Assembly (NCBI GenBank): GCA_963677085.2
Contig: CAXXFH010000006.1
Span: 248,001-312,000 of the forward strand
DNA length: 64,000 bases
Reading direction: 5' to 3'
Origin: G963677085 sp963677085
GTDB lineage: Bacteria; Planctomycetota; Planctomycetia; Pirellulales; Thermoguttaceae
A program made the translations under genes and the position numbers. Under the pieces are notes generated by a model. It searched no databases. It was given only the letters and a program-made list of their open reading frames with translations, and had not been told where the DNA came from. Each line of letters begins with the position of its first letter. The stretch's first letter is position 1. Below are positions 25,524 through 34,841 of this stretch, one piece after another.

Positions 25524-28367
25524 ATGAATCGTAACGCGTCAGGAATTGAGCACGAAGTCGTCCCGAGCATCCGTATCCGGGGAGCTCGGGTGCATAACCT
25601 CCAAGACCTTGATCTCGATATCCCCCGCGATCGATTCGTGGTGATCACGGGACCCAGCGGCTCGGGAAAAAGCTCGCTGGCTTTCGACACCCTCTACGCC
25701 GAAGGCCAACGTCAGTATATCGAGAGCCTCTCGGTCTACGCCCGGCAGTTCCTCCATCAGATGGAACGTCCCGACGTGGACCTCGTCGAGGGGCTGCAGC
25801 CGACGATCTCTATCGACCAGCGGGCGGGCAGTCAGAATCCCCGCAGTACCGTCGCTACGGTCACCGAAATCTACGATTACCTACGTTTGCTCTATGCCCG
25901 ACTGGGTGAACCCTCGTGCTATGCGTGTGGTGAGCCGATCCGCCAGCAAACGCCCGAGCAGATTCTGGCCGACTTGCTCAGTCTGGCTTCCGGCACGCGA
26001 ACGATGATCCTTGCCCCTATCGTTCGTGGCCGCAAGGGCCAACACAAAGAGGTCTTCGCCGATATTCGCAAAGCCGGTTTTGTTCGGGCCCGGGTAGACG
26101 GTAAAGTGATCGACGTCGAAAATCCACCCGAGCTGGTTCGCCAACGTACACACCACATCGAAGCCGTGGTCGACCGTGTGGTTATTCGCGACGGCATTCG
26201 CAGCCGGCTGGCCGAATCGATCAAGCTGGCGATCCGCCACGGTGACGGCCTGGTGCTGGCGACCCACGAGGAAAAAAGTGCGAAGGGTTCCCGCTGGCAC
26301 GACGAACTGTTCAGCACACAATACGCCTGCCCGAACTGCCGGATCAGCTATGAAGAGCTCGAGCCTCGCACGTTCAGCTTCAACAGCCCCTACGGTGCTT
26401 GCCCGGAGTGCGAAGGTTTGGGTGCTCGCGAGGCCTTCGACCCCGAACTGATCCTCACCGATCCGGAACAGTCGCTAGCCACCGGAGCGATTGCCCCCTG
26501 GAAGGGCCTTACACCGGCGTCCGAACGGAAGCTGAAAAGCCAGCTCGGCGAGTTCATGGACAAAGCCGGGCTGCAATGGGATACGCCTTTGGCCACGCTG
26601 AAACCCAAGCTGCTCGAACAACTGTTCGATGGCGACGGCAAGAAGTTCTCTGGCGTAATCGCCATGTTGGAGAAGGAATACCTTTCTACCAGCAGCGATA
26701 GTAAACGCCAGCGTTTCGAGACATTCCGCGCCGAGGTGGTTTGTCCCGCTTGCGCGGGTGCCCGGCTGCGTCCCGAAGCGCGTAGCGTGCGCGTGGCCGA
26801 AAATTCGATCCACGAAATAACCGTGATGACCGTAGGCGAGGCCGGCGACTTTTTTGCTTCGCTTGAGTTCGACGACGATGAATTGCCCATCGCCGATCCC
26901 ATTGTCAGCCAGATTCGCAACCGCCTGGAGTTTCTCGGCAAGGTGGGTCTTGGCTATCTGACGCTCGACCGCCCGGCCAGCACGCTCAGCGGCGGCGAAT
27001 TGCAGCGGGTGCGGTTGGCCACCGGCTTAGGCTCCGGTCTGGTCGGCGTCTGCTATGTGCTCGACGAACCATCGATCGGATTGCATCCCCGCGACAACGA
27101 CCGCTTGATCGAAGCGCTGCGCGAGCTTCAACAGGCGGGCAACACGGTGGTGGTGGTCGAGCACGACGAAGAAATCATGCGCCGTGCCGACTGGCTCGTC
27201 GACTTAGGGCCCGGCGCCGGATTGCACGGCGGACGCATTGTCTCGCAATGCCATCCCCAGGATGTCGGCAGCAACGGCGATTCGTTGACCGGGCGTTACC
27301 TGACGGGCGAAGCACGGATCCCTGTGCCCGAAAAACGCCGCCGTACGGCGAAAACCCGGTCGATCACGATTGAGGGTGTCACGACGAACAACCTCAAGCA
27401 GATCACGGTCCGCGTGCCGCTCTCGGCGCTGGTTTGTGTCACCGGGGTCAGCGGCTCGGGCAAGAGTTCGCTGTTGAACGAGACACTCGCTCGGGCGTTA
27501 ATCCGTCGTCTTGGCGGCATCGCTCCGAAGCCGGGTTCCCACACGAGTCTGCGCGGGACGAGTCAGATCGACAAGGTGGTGCAAATCGACCAACAGCCCA
27601 TCGGCCGCACCCCGCGGAGCAACCCGGCTACGTATACCGGCGTGTTCGACGAGATTCGCAAGGTGTTTACCAACACCCGCGACGCCCGCCGCCGCGGCTA
27701 CAAAGCCGGGCGGTTCAGCTTTAACGTCAAGGGCGGTCGTTGCGAGGAGTGCCAAGGTCAGGGCGTGCAGAAGATCGAGATGAACTTCCTGCCAGACTTG
27801 TACATAACCTGCCCCACCTGCGAGGGCAAACGCTTCAATCGCCAGACGCTGGAGATTTGCTATCGCGACAAGTCGATCGCCGACGTGCTTCAGATGAGCA
27901 TCGACAACGCGGTGGTCTTTTTCGAGAACTTCCCCGTCATCGCCCGGCTGCTGGGTAGCCTTCAGGAAGTGGGCTTGGGCTACCTGACGCTCGGCCAAGC
28001 GTCGACCACTCTATCCGGCGGCGAAGCGCAGCGGATCAAGCTGGCCACGGAACTCGGCCGCGTCGACACGGGTAAAACCCTCTATATCCTCGACGAACCG
28101 ACCACGGGCCTGCATTTCGACGACATCAAGAAGCTACTCGAAGTGCTCGGCCGGCTGGTCGACCTGGGTAACACGGTGGTGGTGATCGAGCACAACCTCG
28201 ACGTCATCAAGTCGGCCGACTGGATCATCGACCTCGGCCCCGAAGGCGGCGCGGCCGGCGGCCACGTCGTCGCCACCGGCACGCCCGAGGACGTCGCTGC
28301 CTTGGACGACAACCACACGGGCCAGTTCTTGCGCGCGGTGCTAAACGGAGTTGGGAAGGAGTCGTAG
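25524..28367 (+). CDS. uvrA: UvrABC excinuclease subunit A
   Basis: A 947-residue protein, the usual UvrA length. It has two ABC-type ATPase halves: Walker A GPSGSGKSS (about residue 43) with signature LSGGELQRVRLA, and Walker A GVSGSGKSS (about residue 640) with LSGGEAQRIKLA and YILDEPTTGLH. Zinc modules are visible as CYACGEPI, CPNC...CPEC and CEEC...CPTC. UvrA scans DNA for bulky lesions and loads UvrB in nucleotide excision repair. Start chosen at ATG 25524; upstream in-frame codons are not protein-like. It appears to be monocistronic; uvrB and uvrC are not nearby. Confidence 0.97.
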   Translation: MNRNASGIEHEVVPSIRIRGARVHNLQDLDLDIPRDRFVVITGPSGSGKSSLAFDTLYAEGQRQYIESLSVYARQFLHQMERPDVDLVEGLQPTISIDQRAGSQNPRSTVATVTEIYDYLRLLYARLGEPSCYACGEPIRQQTPEQILADLLSLASGTRTMILAPIVRGRKGQHKEVFADIRKAGFVRARVDGKVIDVENPPELVRQRTHHIEAVVDRVVIRDGIRSRLAESIKLAIRHGDGLVLATHEEKSAKGSRWHDELFSTQYACPNCRISYEELEPRTFSFNSPYGACPECEGLGAREAFDPELILTDPEQSLATGAIAPWKGLTPASERKLKSQLGEFMDKAGLQWDTPLATLKPKLLEQLFDGDGKKFSGVIAMLEKEYLSTSSDSKRQRFETFRAEVVCPACAGARLRPEARSVRVAENSIHEITVMTVGEAGDFFASLEFDDDELPIADPIVSQIRNRLEFLGKVGLGYLTLDRPASTLSGGELQRVRLATGLGSGLVGVCYVLDEPSIGLHPRDNDRLIEALRELQQAGNTVVVVEHDEEIMRRADWLVDLGPGAGLHGGRIVSQCHPQDVGSNGDSLTGRYLTGEARIPVPEKRRRTAKTRSITIEGVTTNNLKQITVRVPLSALVCVTGVSGSGKSSLLNETLARALIRRLGGIAPKPGSHTSLRGTSQIDKVVQIDQQPIGRTPRSNPATYTGVFDEIRKVFTNTRDARRRGYKAGRFSFNVKGGRCEECQGQGVQKIEMNFLPDLYITCPTCEGKRFNRQTLEICYRDKSIADVLQMSIDNAVVFFENFPVIARLLGSLQEVGLGYLTLGQASTTLSGGEAQRIKLATELGRVDTGKTLYILDEPTTGLHFDDIKKLLEVLGRLVDLGNTVVVIEHNLDVIKSADWIIDLGPEGGAAGGHVVATGTPEDVAALDDNHTGQFLRAVLNGVGKES

Positions 28368-28610
28368 GCTATGCTCCAGCATGGCAACCACTTGGTTGAA
28401 ACGCAGAGCAAAGTCCTCTCCCCTCTCCCGTTCGGCGGGAGAAGGTACGCTACGATTTGACTTCGCCCGGGCCGTGGTTTACAAGAGACGGACAGGAAAG
28501 CGATCGCCCTAAAACATCTTGGGCTTCGTTACTCCGGCCCGGAATGCGGAATTCATTGGCTACGACGAGCGTTTGTTGGCAGCACCCGACGATTATCTCA
28601 GGGCAAGAAG

Positions 28611-30794
28611 ATGACAGCATCAACACCGACGAATCGACCGACACTTCAACCCAAACGGTTTCGTGCCACGTACGGCAATCGCCGCTACGGTTGGACGGTA
28701 TTTGTGTTAGGGTTTTCACTTAACCTGCTCGTGACGCCGCCCGCGCAAAGTGCGGACTACGGCCGTGAGTTGGCCTGCGTTCAGACGATTGACAAGCCGG
28801 GTGCCATGGATGCCGTGGTCTCGGGCGACCACCTTTTCTTTATTGGCTACGGCCATTTGTACGTCGCCGACATCACCGACCCGGCGTCTCCGAAGTTGAT
28901 CGGCGATTGCCCGTTTGAGGGCAACGGGCGGCAGTTGGCCGTCGACCGTGGCATCGCCTACGTGACGGCCCGGGCAAACGGCGTGTACATCATCGACGTC
29001 CACGACCCGTGCAAACCCGAGATGCTTTGTCATTACGACTGCATCGAGCTGGCCACCGGTGTCGAGGTGCAGGGCGACTTGCTCTTTATTGCCCAGCGGC
29101 AATATGGCGTGGAGATTGTCAATATTGCTGATCCTCGCCATCCGGTCTACGTTGGCAAGGTGAAGACGGGCGAAGCCCAATCGATCGACGTTCGTGGGGA
29201 CATCATCTACGCGGGCGACTGGGGGACGTGCGAACTGACGACGATCGACATCAGCGACCCTTGCCATCCGGAAATCATCGCGTCCCACAAACTCGACGGC
29301 TACGGCGACGGCGTCTACGTCGCAGGCGACCGTCTCTATGTTTCCACCGGTCATCACTGCCGGCGCAAGGGTTCTCTGCCGCATTATCCCTATGTGGTGG
29401 AAGGCGACGCCGGCTATGGCGCGGGCCACGGGATGGAGGTCTTTTCGCTCGAAGATGCCCGAAAACCGAAATTCCTGGGCAGAATCGATTTTCCGAAGGG
29501 CTACTACCGCCGCGGCGGTTACGATATGTGGTCGGTGGTAGCGGCTGGCGATGTGGTTTGCTGCGCCGACACCCACAACGGCGTGTTCGTAGTCGATGTC
29601 AAGAATCCCCGTACGCCCCGCACCGTCGCTCAATACCGCGAGTTGGTGGGCGGCGTTGCCGTAGTCGACGACTTCATTTACGCGGCCTGCCCCAAGGCTG
29701 GGCTGAAGGTGTTGGCCGCGCCGTCGTTAGTGCATCGCGACAAACATGAGCGAGGCACGCCGATCGCCGTTCCACCTGTACCACAAGAGCCGCCCAAGGA
29801 CCACCGCGTTTATCAGCCCGGCGGACAGGTCTGGTCGGTCGATTTCTGCGACGACTACGCGGTGGTGGCCGCCGGCATGAAGGGGTTGCGCGTCGTTCGG
29901 CTATGGCCCGAGATTCGGGAAGTGTCGCATGTCGAGACCGGTGGCTTCGCCGTGTACGCCAGCGTCGAGGGCGATCGGGTATTCGTCAGCGAAAACACGG
30001 CCGGGCTTTCCATCTGGCAACACACGGGCAACGGCCAACTGCGATTGCTCGGGCGCTACCAGCCGACCAACGGAAAGGCCGTTAGGCAAGCGAGAGTCTA
30101 TGCCGGGGGCAAATACACCATTCTTCAAGTTGGGCATGCCTTCGAAATCCTCGACGTTTCCCGGCCAGAGCAACCGAAAAAGGTCGCCGAGCACAAAGTG
30201 GCGATCATTTACGGCGATCAAATGTCGCACGGCGAAATCGACGGCCGCTACGCCTGTGTCTGGGGTCATGTGAAGGGTATCCGTTGGCTCGACTTTGCCG
30301 CGTCGGATTCGAAAATCAATACGGGCGTCAATCTGGCCGACACCTACAGCTTTCTTCCTCCCCTTAGACCGGAGATCAATACGGGGGTAGATCTGGCTTC
30401 CAGCTATGGTTTCTTTGCCGGAATTGTCTCGCTGGGCGATCAATTCCTTTGCACCTGCCGTGGCGGATATCGACTAGCGGGGCCGTTGGAGCAAGATCTT
30501 GAAAAGAAGCCCGTTTACCCCGTTTCCGAACGTTTCCTCGGCAAACCGAGCGTGTTTGGCAAGGGACTGTTTTTGACGTCTCGCGTGCAGTCGGAGGTGG
30601 TGATCGCCGAGATCGCCGATCGGCGGAAGCCGCGGCTGTTGTGCCAGTTCCCAACGGCCGGCAACCCGGGCACGGTGGTCGTCCGCAACGAGGCCCTGAT
30701 CATCCCCGACGGCTACAACGGCCTGTTGGTCTACGACGATTTCGTCAAGACCCTCGGCCTCGATGTGGATAAGCAGGCGCTACTGGCGCCTTGA
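28611..30794 (+). CDS. Secreted LVIVD-repeat protein (beta-propeller-like)
   Basis: A 727-residue protein with an N-terminal membrane or signal segment (WTVFVLGFSLNLLVTPPAQSA). It then carries at least eight LVIVD-type repeats: HLYVADITDPASPKLIG, GVYIIDVHDPCKPEML, GVEIVNIADPRHPVYVG, ELTTIDISDPCHPEII and others. Such repeats form a beta propeller, usually on the cell surface or in the periplasm, and serve binding rather than catalysis. A Tat-exported GH99-like protein starts 43 bases downstream, so the two probably form an operon for a surface glycan. Confidence 0.85.
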   Translation: MTASTPTNRPTLQPKRFRATYGNRRYGWTVFVLGFSLNLLVTPPAQSADYGRELACVQTIDKPGAMDAVVSGDHLFFIGYGHLYVADITDPASPKLIGDCPFEGNGRQLAVDRGIAYVTARANGVYIIDVHDPCKPEMLCHYDCIELATGVEVQGDLLFIAQRQYGVEIVNIADPRHPVYVGKVKTGEAQSIDVRGDIIYAGDWGTCELTTIDISDPCHPEIIASHKLDGYGDGVYVAGDRLYVSTGHHCRRKGSLPHYPYVVEGDAGYGAGHGMEVFSLEDARKPKFLGRIDFPKGYYRRGGYDMWSVVAAGDVVCCADTHNGVFVVDVKNPRTPRTVAQYRELVGGVAVVDDFIYAACPKAGLKVLAAPSLVHRDKHERGTPIAVPPVPQEPPKDHRVYQPGGQVWSVDFCDDYAVVAAGMKGLRVVRLWPEIREVSHVETGGFAVYASVEGDRVFVSENTAGLSIWQHTGNGQLRLLGRYQPTNGKAVRQARVYAGGKYTILQVGHAFEILDVSRPEQPKKVAEHKVAIIYGDQMSHGEIDGRYACVWGHVKGIRWLDFAASDSKINTGVNLADTYSFLPPLRPEINTGVDLASSYGFFAGIVSLGDQFLCTCRGGYRLAGPLEQDLEKKPVYPVSERFLGKPSVFGKGLFLTSRVQSEVVIAEIADRRKPRLLCQFPTAGNPGTVVVRNEALIIPDGYNGLLVYDDFVKTLGLDVDKQALLAP

Positions 30795-30837
30795 TTGACG
30801 GTCCAAACCCACTTTCCGCAGAAGGGAACGCTCTATC

Positions 30838-32085
30838 ATGGACAACATCAGCCGTCGCGAGTTCCTCGATCGTTCAAAGAAGGGCGTTGTCGGCATGGCC
30901 GCGGCCATGCCGATCCTTGCTGGTTCGACCACCGGGCATGCGGCCCCCGAAGGCGGCAAGCGGCGGCCGATGGTGATGTGTGTCTATTACCCCCACTGGC
31001 ACAACTACGACCATGGCACTTCCTGGAAAGGTGAAGGCTGGACCGAGTGGGAGGGCGTGAAGGCGGCGGTTCCCCGCTTTCCTGGCCATCATCAACCGCT
31101 GAAGCCGTCGTGGGGCTATTTCGACGAGAGCGACCCGAAATGGGCGGCGCGCGAGATCGACCTCGCCGCGGACCATGGGATCGATGTCTTCCTGTTCGAC
31201 TGGTACTGGTACAGCGGCGTAAAGACCATGCAGGAGGCCTTGGAGCAAGGTTTCCTCCGCGCCGAGAACCGCAATCGCATGAAGTTCGCCCTGATGTGGG
31301 CCAACCACGACCGAAAAGACCAATTCTGCCCAGAGTTCGACAAAGAGCGAACGCTCTGGTTGCCCTCACGCCACTCGCCGCGCGATCTGCACCGCGTGAT
31401 CGATTACTGTATCGAGCACTACTTCTGCCAGCCGAATTACTACCAGGTCGACGGCGGCCTGTTTCTCAGCATCTATCAGGCGACGAGGTTCGTGAAGGAA
31501 CTGGGCGGTCCGCTGCCAACCCGCAAGCTGTTGGAGAAGATCGACGACCGGCTGGGCAAAGCGAACCTGCCGCCGATGCACTTCAGTGGGATGGTATCGC
31601 GCCCGGAGGACGCGGCACTGCTGAAGGAAGCCGGGTTTTGCAGCACCAGCAGGTACAACGTTAATTCCGCCGGTAAAGTCCCCGCGAACCTTACCGTGAG
31701 CTACGAGGACGTCATGGAGGCCCACCGCCAACACTGGCAGAAGATGAGCAAGGCGCCGCTGGTCAACTTGCCTGTGGTGACCGTCGGATGGGATGCCACG
31801 CCCCGGTGCCGCCAGGATGTCCCGTGGCCGTTCCCGATTCCATCCTGGACGAAGGGGCATGCCTACCCCTATTGCCATGTTGTCGTGGGCAATACGCCCG
31901 AACGATTTGAGCAACTGTTGAGTGATGCGGCGGAATACATGGAGCAAGACCCGCGCAAGCCATTTGCCGTTTTGCTCAATGCCTGGAACGAGTGGACTGA
32001 GGGGTGCTACCTGTTGCCCGAGCAACGCACTGGCGCAGCCTATCTGGAAGCCGTCAAACGGACATTTGGCACCGCGAACCGCTGA
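30838..32085 (+). CDS. Tat-exported GH99/WbsX-like glycan-active protein
   Basis: A 415-residue protein starting at ATG 30838. A twin-arginine signal (SRREFLDRSKKGVVGMAAAM) is followed by an Ala-Gly region. The body has MCVYYPHWHN, GWTEWEGVKAA, HHQPLKPSWGYFDES, GIDVFLFDWYWYSG and, near the C-terminus, LLNAWNEWTEG. This series is characteristic of the WbsX/GH99-like domain, related to endo-mannanase-type TIM barrels. It probably acts on an extracellular polysaccharide; the exact reaction is unknown. Its stop is followed at 32122 by a decayed copy of the hydF 3' end. Confidence 0.85.
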   Translation: MDNISRREFLDRSKKGVVGMAAAMPILAGSTTGHAAPEGGKRRPMVMCVYYPHWHNYDHGTSWKGEGWTEWEGVKAAVPRFPGHHQPLKPSWGYFDESDPKWAAREIDLAADHGIDVFLFDWYWYSGVKTMQEALEQGFLRAENRNRMKFALMWANHDRKDQFCPEFDKERTLWLPSRHSPRDLHRVIDYCIEHYFCQPNYYQVDGGLFLSIYQATRFVKELGGPLPTRKLLEKIDDRLGKANLPPMHFSGMVSRPEDAALLKEAGFCSTSRYNVNSAGKVPANLTVSYEDVMEAHRQHWQKMSKAPLVNLPVVTVGWDATPRCRQDVPWPFPIPSWTKGHAYPYCHVVVGNTPERFEQLLSDAAEYMEQDPRKPFAVLLNAWNEWTEGCYLLPEQRTGAAYLEAVKRTFGTANR

Positions 32086-32121
32086 TGGGTTACGGCCCCC
32101 CGTGAGATTGCGGAAGGGCGG

Positions 32122-32292
32122 CCTACTTCGCCTGCAAACGCCGGTAGGTTTCCATCGCATCGGGAAACGGTTCCAGCGCGGTCGAAGATGCCCAGCGTGT
32201 AGGCGATCATCGGGCCGTAGTTGCAGATGGGTACGCCCGCTTGGCGGCAGCGCCACATGCGGCTGAGTATCTCGCGGCGGTTCCACATGCAG
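32122..32292 (-). pseudogene. Second, decayed copy of the hydF 3' end
   Basis: This 171-bp segment matches the last 173 bp of hydF (34841-35013) at about 95% of positions: about nine substitutions and one 2-bp deletion. It encodes MWNRREILSRMWRCRQAGVP and ICNYGPMIAYTLGIFDRA, then goes out of frame at the deletion, after which the intact hydF reads LEPFPDALETYQ. It abuts the 3' end of the secreted-protein gene at 32300, so this gene is flanked by direct repeats of the hydF tail. Confidence 0.92.
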
Positions 32293-32299
32293 TGCCATC

Positions 32300-34705
32300 T
32301 CAGCGTAGTTCGATGACCGCCACGTCTTCGGCGTCCAAGGTCAACGTGGTTTGGCCGTTCTGCCACACGACCGGCCGGCCGCTGAGCAGTTCATGACCGT
32401 CGGTCGCATCCAGTCCTTCGAGGCGAATGGTCACGTCGCGCCGTTGCGGTGAATCGTTCAGTACGGTCAGGTACTTCTCGCCGAAACGTTCCACATAGAC
32501 CTTCTCGCCGTTGGTTCGGGCCAAGGTGATCGGCTGCCAGCCGGCTTCGGCCACCGTGCGGCACAAGGGGACATAGCGTTTGAACAGCGGCCGGTCGCGG
32601 TTGTACAATTCCGACCGACTGAAGTAATGTCCTTCGGAAGCGTTGTGGCTGAAGAACCCGGGAAACATGCCGTAGGCTAACGCCCGTTTCATATACTTCT
32701 CGACCAGTTCCGGCGGGAACTCGCTGAACTCGGTGTTCATCAGGAAGCAATACGGCTTGCCTTGGCACATCGCTCGGCGGTAAAGCATCTCGGTGTCGGG
32801 CATGGGTCTCCAATGACCGTCGCGGTGCCAGTTGGTTTCGGTACCCATTACGTCGACCAACGCTGCCAGCCAGCAGAACCGCGAGACGGGCCCGTTGGCC
32901 TGCACGAACTTGCCATTGGCGTGCAGGTCGTTGGCCATTGCTCGGATCGACTCGAAGAGGATCAATCCCTTGAAAATCGCCGGACGTTGCGTGTCGAAGG
33001 CGAACGTCAGCGGCGTGTCGGCAGCGGCGAAGTGTTCGCGACGAAAATCCAAGTCGTCGGTCACGTAACCGCCGCACGAGTCGAAATATTCGCCGTCGAG
33101 ATCTCCGCGGCGATTCGGTCCGTAAAGACGTTCTTTGATGGTTTCGTTCCAACGGTTCTGAAAATCGGCGACTTCGCCCTGAATGCCGGGCATGGAATTC
33201 AAACTCCAAACGGCGCCGTTGCACCATGGGGTGTCGCGGAGTCGGGCGACCAACCGTCCTTCGGAGTCGTGGAACCCGCTGCTTAGCAGGGCCTGTGCCG
33301 AACGATTGCCGGCCGCCGCCAGACGCCGCGCCTCGGCGACGGCCGCCTCCAGGGTGCGCGGCAGCGATTTGTCCATCGCCATCCACCACGTGGTCGGTTC
33401 CGTGTAGCGGAAGGTGAGAATTCCGTGTTCATCGTCCCAAGCCGTTTCATTGTTGCCCTCTTTGAAAGCGAATCCAAAATCTTCCCACCCTTCCACCTTG
33501 CTGATCCGAGCGAAGGGCATCCAAAGCCCTTGCCGAGGGACGCGGCACTGGAAGTACGGAGGAAACAACTCGTAGTAACGGGCCAGCGCACCACGAAAAC
33601 CCCAAGACGGATCGAAGTGGAACTGGCAAAATCGTACTCGGGCCGAGGGTTTTTCGGGCGTCAGGGCGATGTCGTATGCGATGTACAGTTCCTCGGTGCC
33701 CGCGCTGTAGCCGATCCGGAAGAAGGCCGGCCGGCGCATGTCAATGCCCAGGGCCGTGCCGTGTTTCTCGTTGGCAACGGCCGCCAATGGCCAACGCGAC
33801 AAACGCCCGTTGGCTCCTACGCGAAAACCCGACGTGCTGACGTACTCCTGCAACGGAGCGACCGGCTTGCTATGGCGTGGATCCTGAAGCCAGTTGAGCC
33901 CGTTGCGCGGCAGGGGTACGGCGTAGAACAGCGTAACGGCCCGATCACGGCCCGTGGTGTCGATCAGTGTTACATCGAAAAACGTAGACCCGTCCTGAGT
34001 TGTTTCCTCGACCTGCGATTGGATGCCCAGTGGGTTGCCGTCGAGTTGAACCACGTCGCCCTGGGCCGCCACGTCGCGAATCTGGAATCTACCCTTGCCA
34101 GCTTGTTGCACGACGACAGGCAAGGTATCGAAGACGGTCGCACCGGTGGGGATTTCTATTTCCGTCAACGTGGGCGCACGAAACCAAGCCTTGCCCGTGT
34201 GTGAACGAAACAACAGATAATAACTCAACTGCCGCACAGGTTTTTCCGGAAAGATTACCACTCGAGACGACTTCCAGTCGTGCGTGTTGGTCGCAAACGA
34301 CGCCGATTGGCCATAGAGATGCGTGCCGTCGGTGTATGTTAAATCGAGATAGACCGAGTAGTTGGGGTCGGCCGATCCGCTGACGTTTTCCGCGCGGCTC
34401 GCCGCCGTGGCCACCAGCGGTTTGGGCTGCGTCTGGTTCAGCACGACCGTTTGCTGCACGCCGCGTTTGACGTTCACATCATTAGCGTTGTCGCACAAGA
34501 AGGTATCGCCGTCGCGAGTGAACCCTTCGACATACGGTCGCCATGCGTTGGCTTTCAGCAGGTTGGTGCCACTCGTGTTGTCGGCCGTGAGCATCTTCTT
34601 CACGACCACGGGCTGACCGGCCATTACGGGGACAGCCGTAACGAGCAACGCCATCAACAGGATGAACACAAAAGCGGCAATTCCCGCATGTCGGCAGCAA
34701 GACAT
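32300..34705 (-). CDS. Large secreted protein, putative glycoside hydrolase-like
   Basis: An 801-residue protein starting at ATG 34705, with AGGAGA eight bases upstream and a signal peptide (AAFVFILLMALLVTAVPVMA). The N-terminal 250 residues are beta-rich. The middle reads like a glycosidase barrel (RFCQFHFDPSWGFRGALARY, DGEYFDSCGGYV, VDVMGTETNWHRDGHW), and a beta-sandwich closes the C-terminus (LDAEDVAVIELR). No family signature is certain. It lies 136 bases downstream of hydF on the same strand but is functionally unrelated to hydrogenase maturation. It is bracketed by the hydF 3' end and its decayed copy, so it may have arrived later. Confidence 0.7.
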   Translation of the reverse strand: MSCCRHAGIAAFVFILLMALLVTAVPVMAGQPVVVKKMLTADNTSGTNLLKANAWRPYVEGFTRDGDTFLCDNANDVNVKRGVQQTVVLNQTQPKPLVATAASRAENVSGSADPNYSVYLDLTYTDGTHLYGQSASFATNTHDWKSSRVVIFPEKPVRQLSYYLLFRSHTGKAWFRAPTLTEIEIPTGATVFDTLPVVVQQAGKGRFQIRDVAAQGDVVQLDGNPLGIQSQVEETTQDGSTFFDVTLIDTTGRDRAVTLFYAVPLPRNGLNWLQDPRHSKPVAPLQEYVSTSGFRVGANGRLSRWPLAAVANEKHGTALGIDMRRPAFFRIGYSAGTEELYIAYDIALTPEKPSARVRFCQFHFDPSWGFRGALARYYELFPPYFQCRVPRQGLWMPFARISKVEGWEDFGFAFKEGNNETAWDDEHGILTFRYTEPTTWWMAMDKSLPRTLEAAVAEARRLAAAGNRSAQALLSSGFHDSEGRLVARLRDTPWCNGAVWSLNSMPGIQGEVADFQNRWNETIKERLYGPNRRGDLDGEYFDSCGGYVTDDLDFRREHFAAADTPLTFAFDTQRPAIFKGLILFESIRAMANDLHANGKFVQANGPVSRFCWLAALVDVMGTETNWHRDGHWRPMPDTEMLYRRAMCQGKPYCFLMNTEFSEFPPELVEKYMKRALAYGMFPGFFSHNASEGHYFSRSELYNRDRPLFKRYVPLCRTVAEAGWQPITLARTNGEKVYVERFGEKYLTVLNDSPQRRDVTIRLEGLDATDGHELLSGRPVVWQNGQTTLTLDAEDVAVIELR

Positions 34706-34841
34706 GGCTATTCTCCTGGAGAAGGAAACGGGTGGGCAGCCAATCGCCAGACGCCACAGCACCGGAGGCGCATAAGGCAACCTAACTTATTTGCCGAGGA
34801 AGAGCAAAAATGGGGTCGTAACCGGAACTTGGGCAACCACC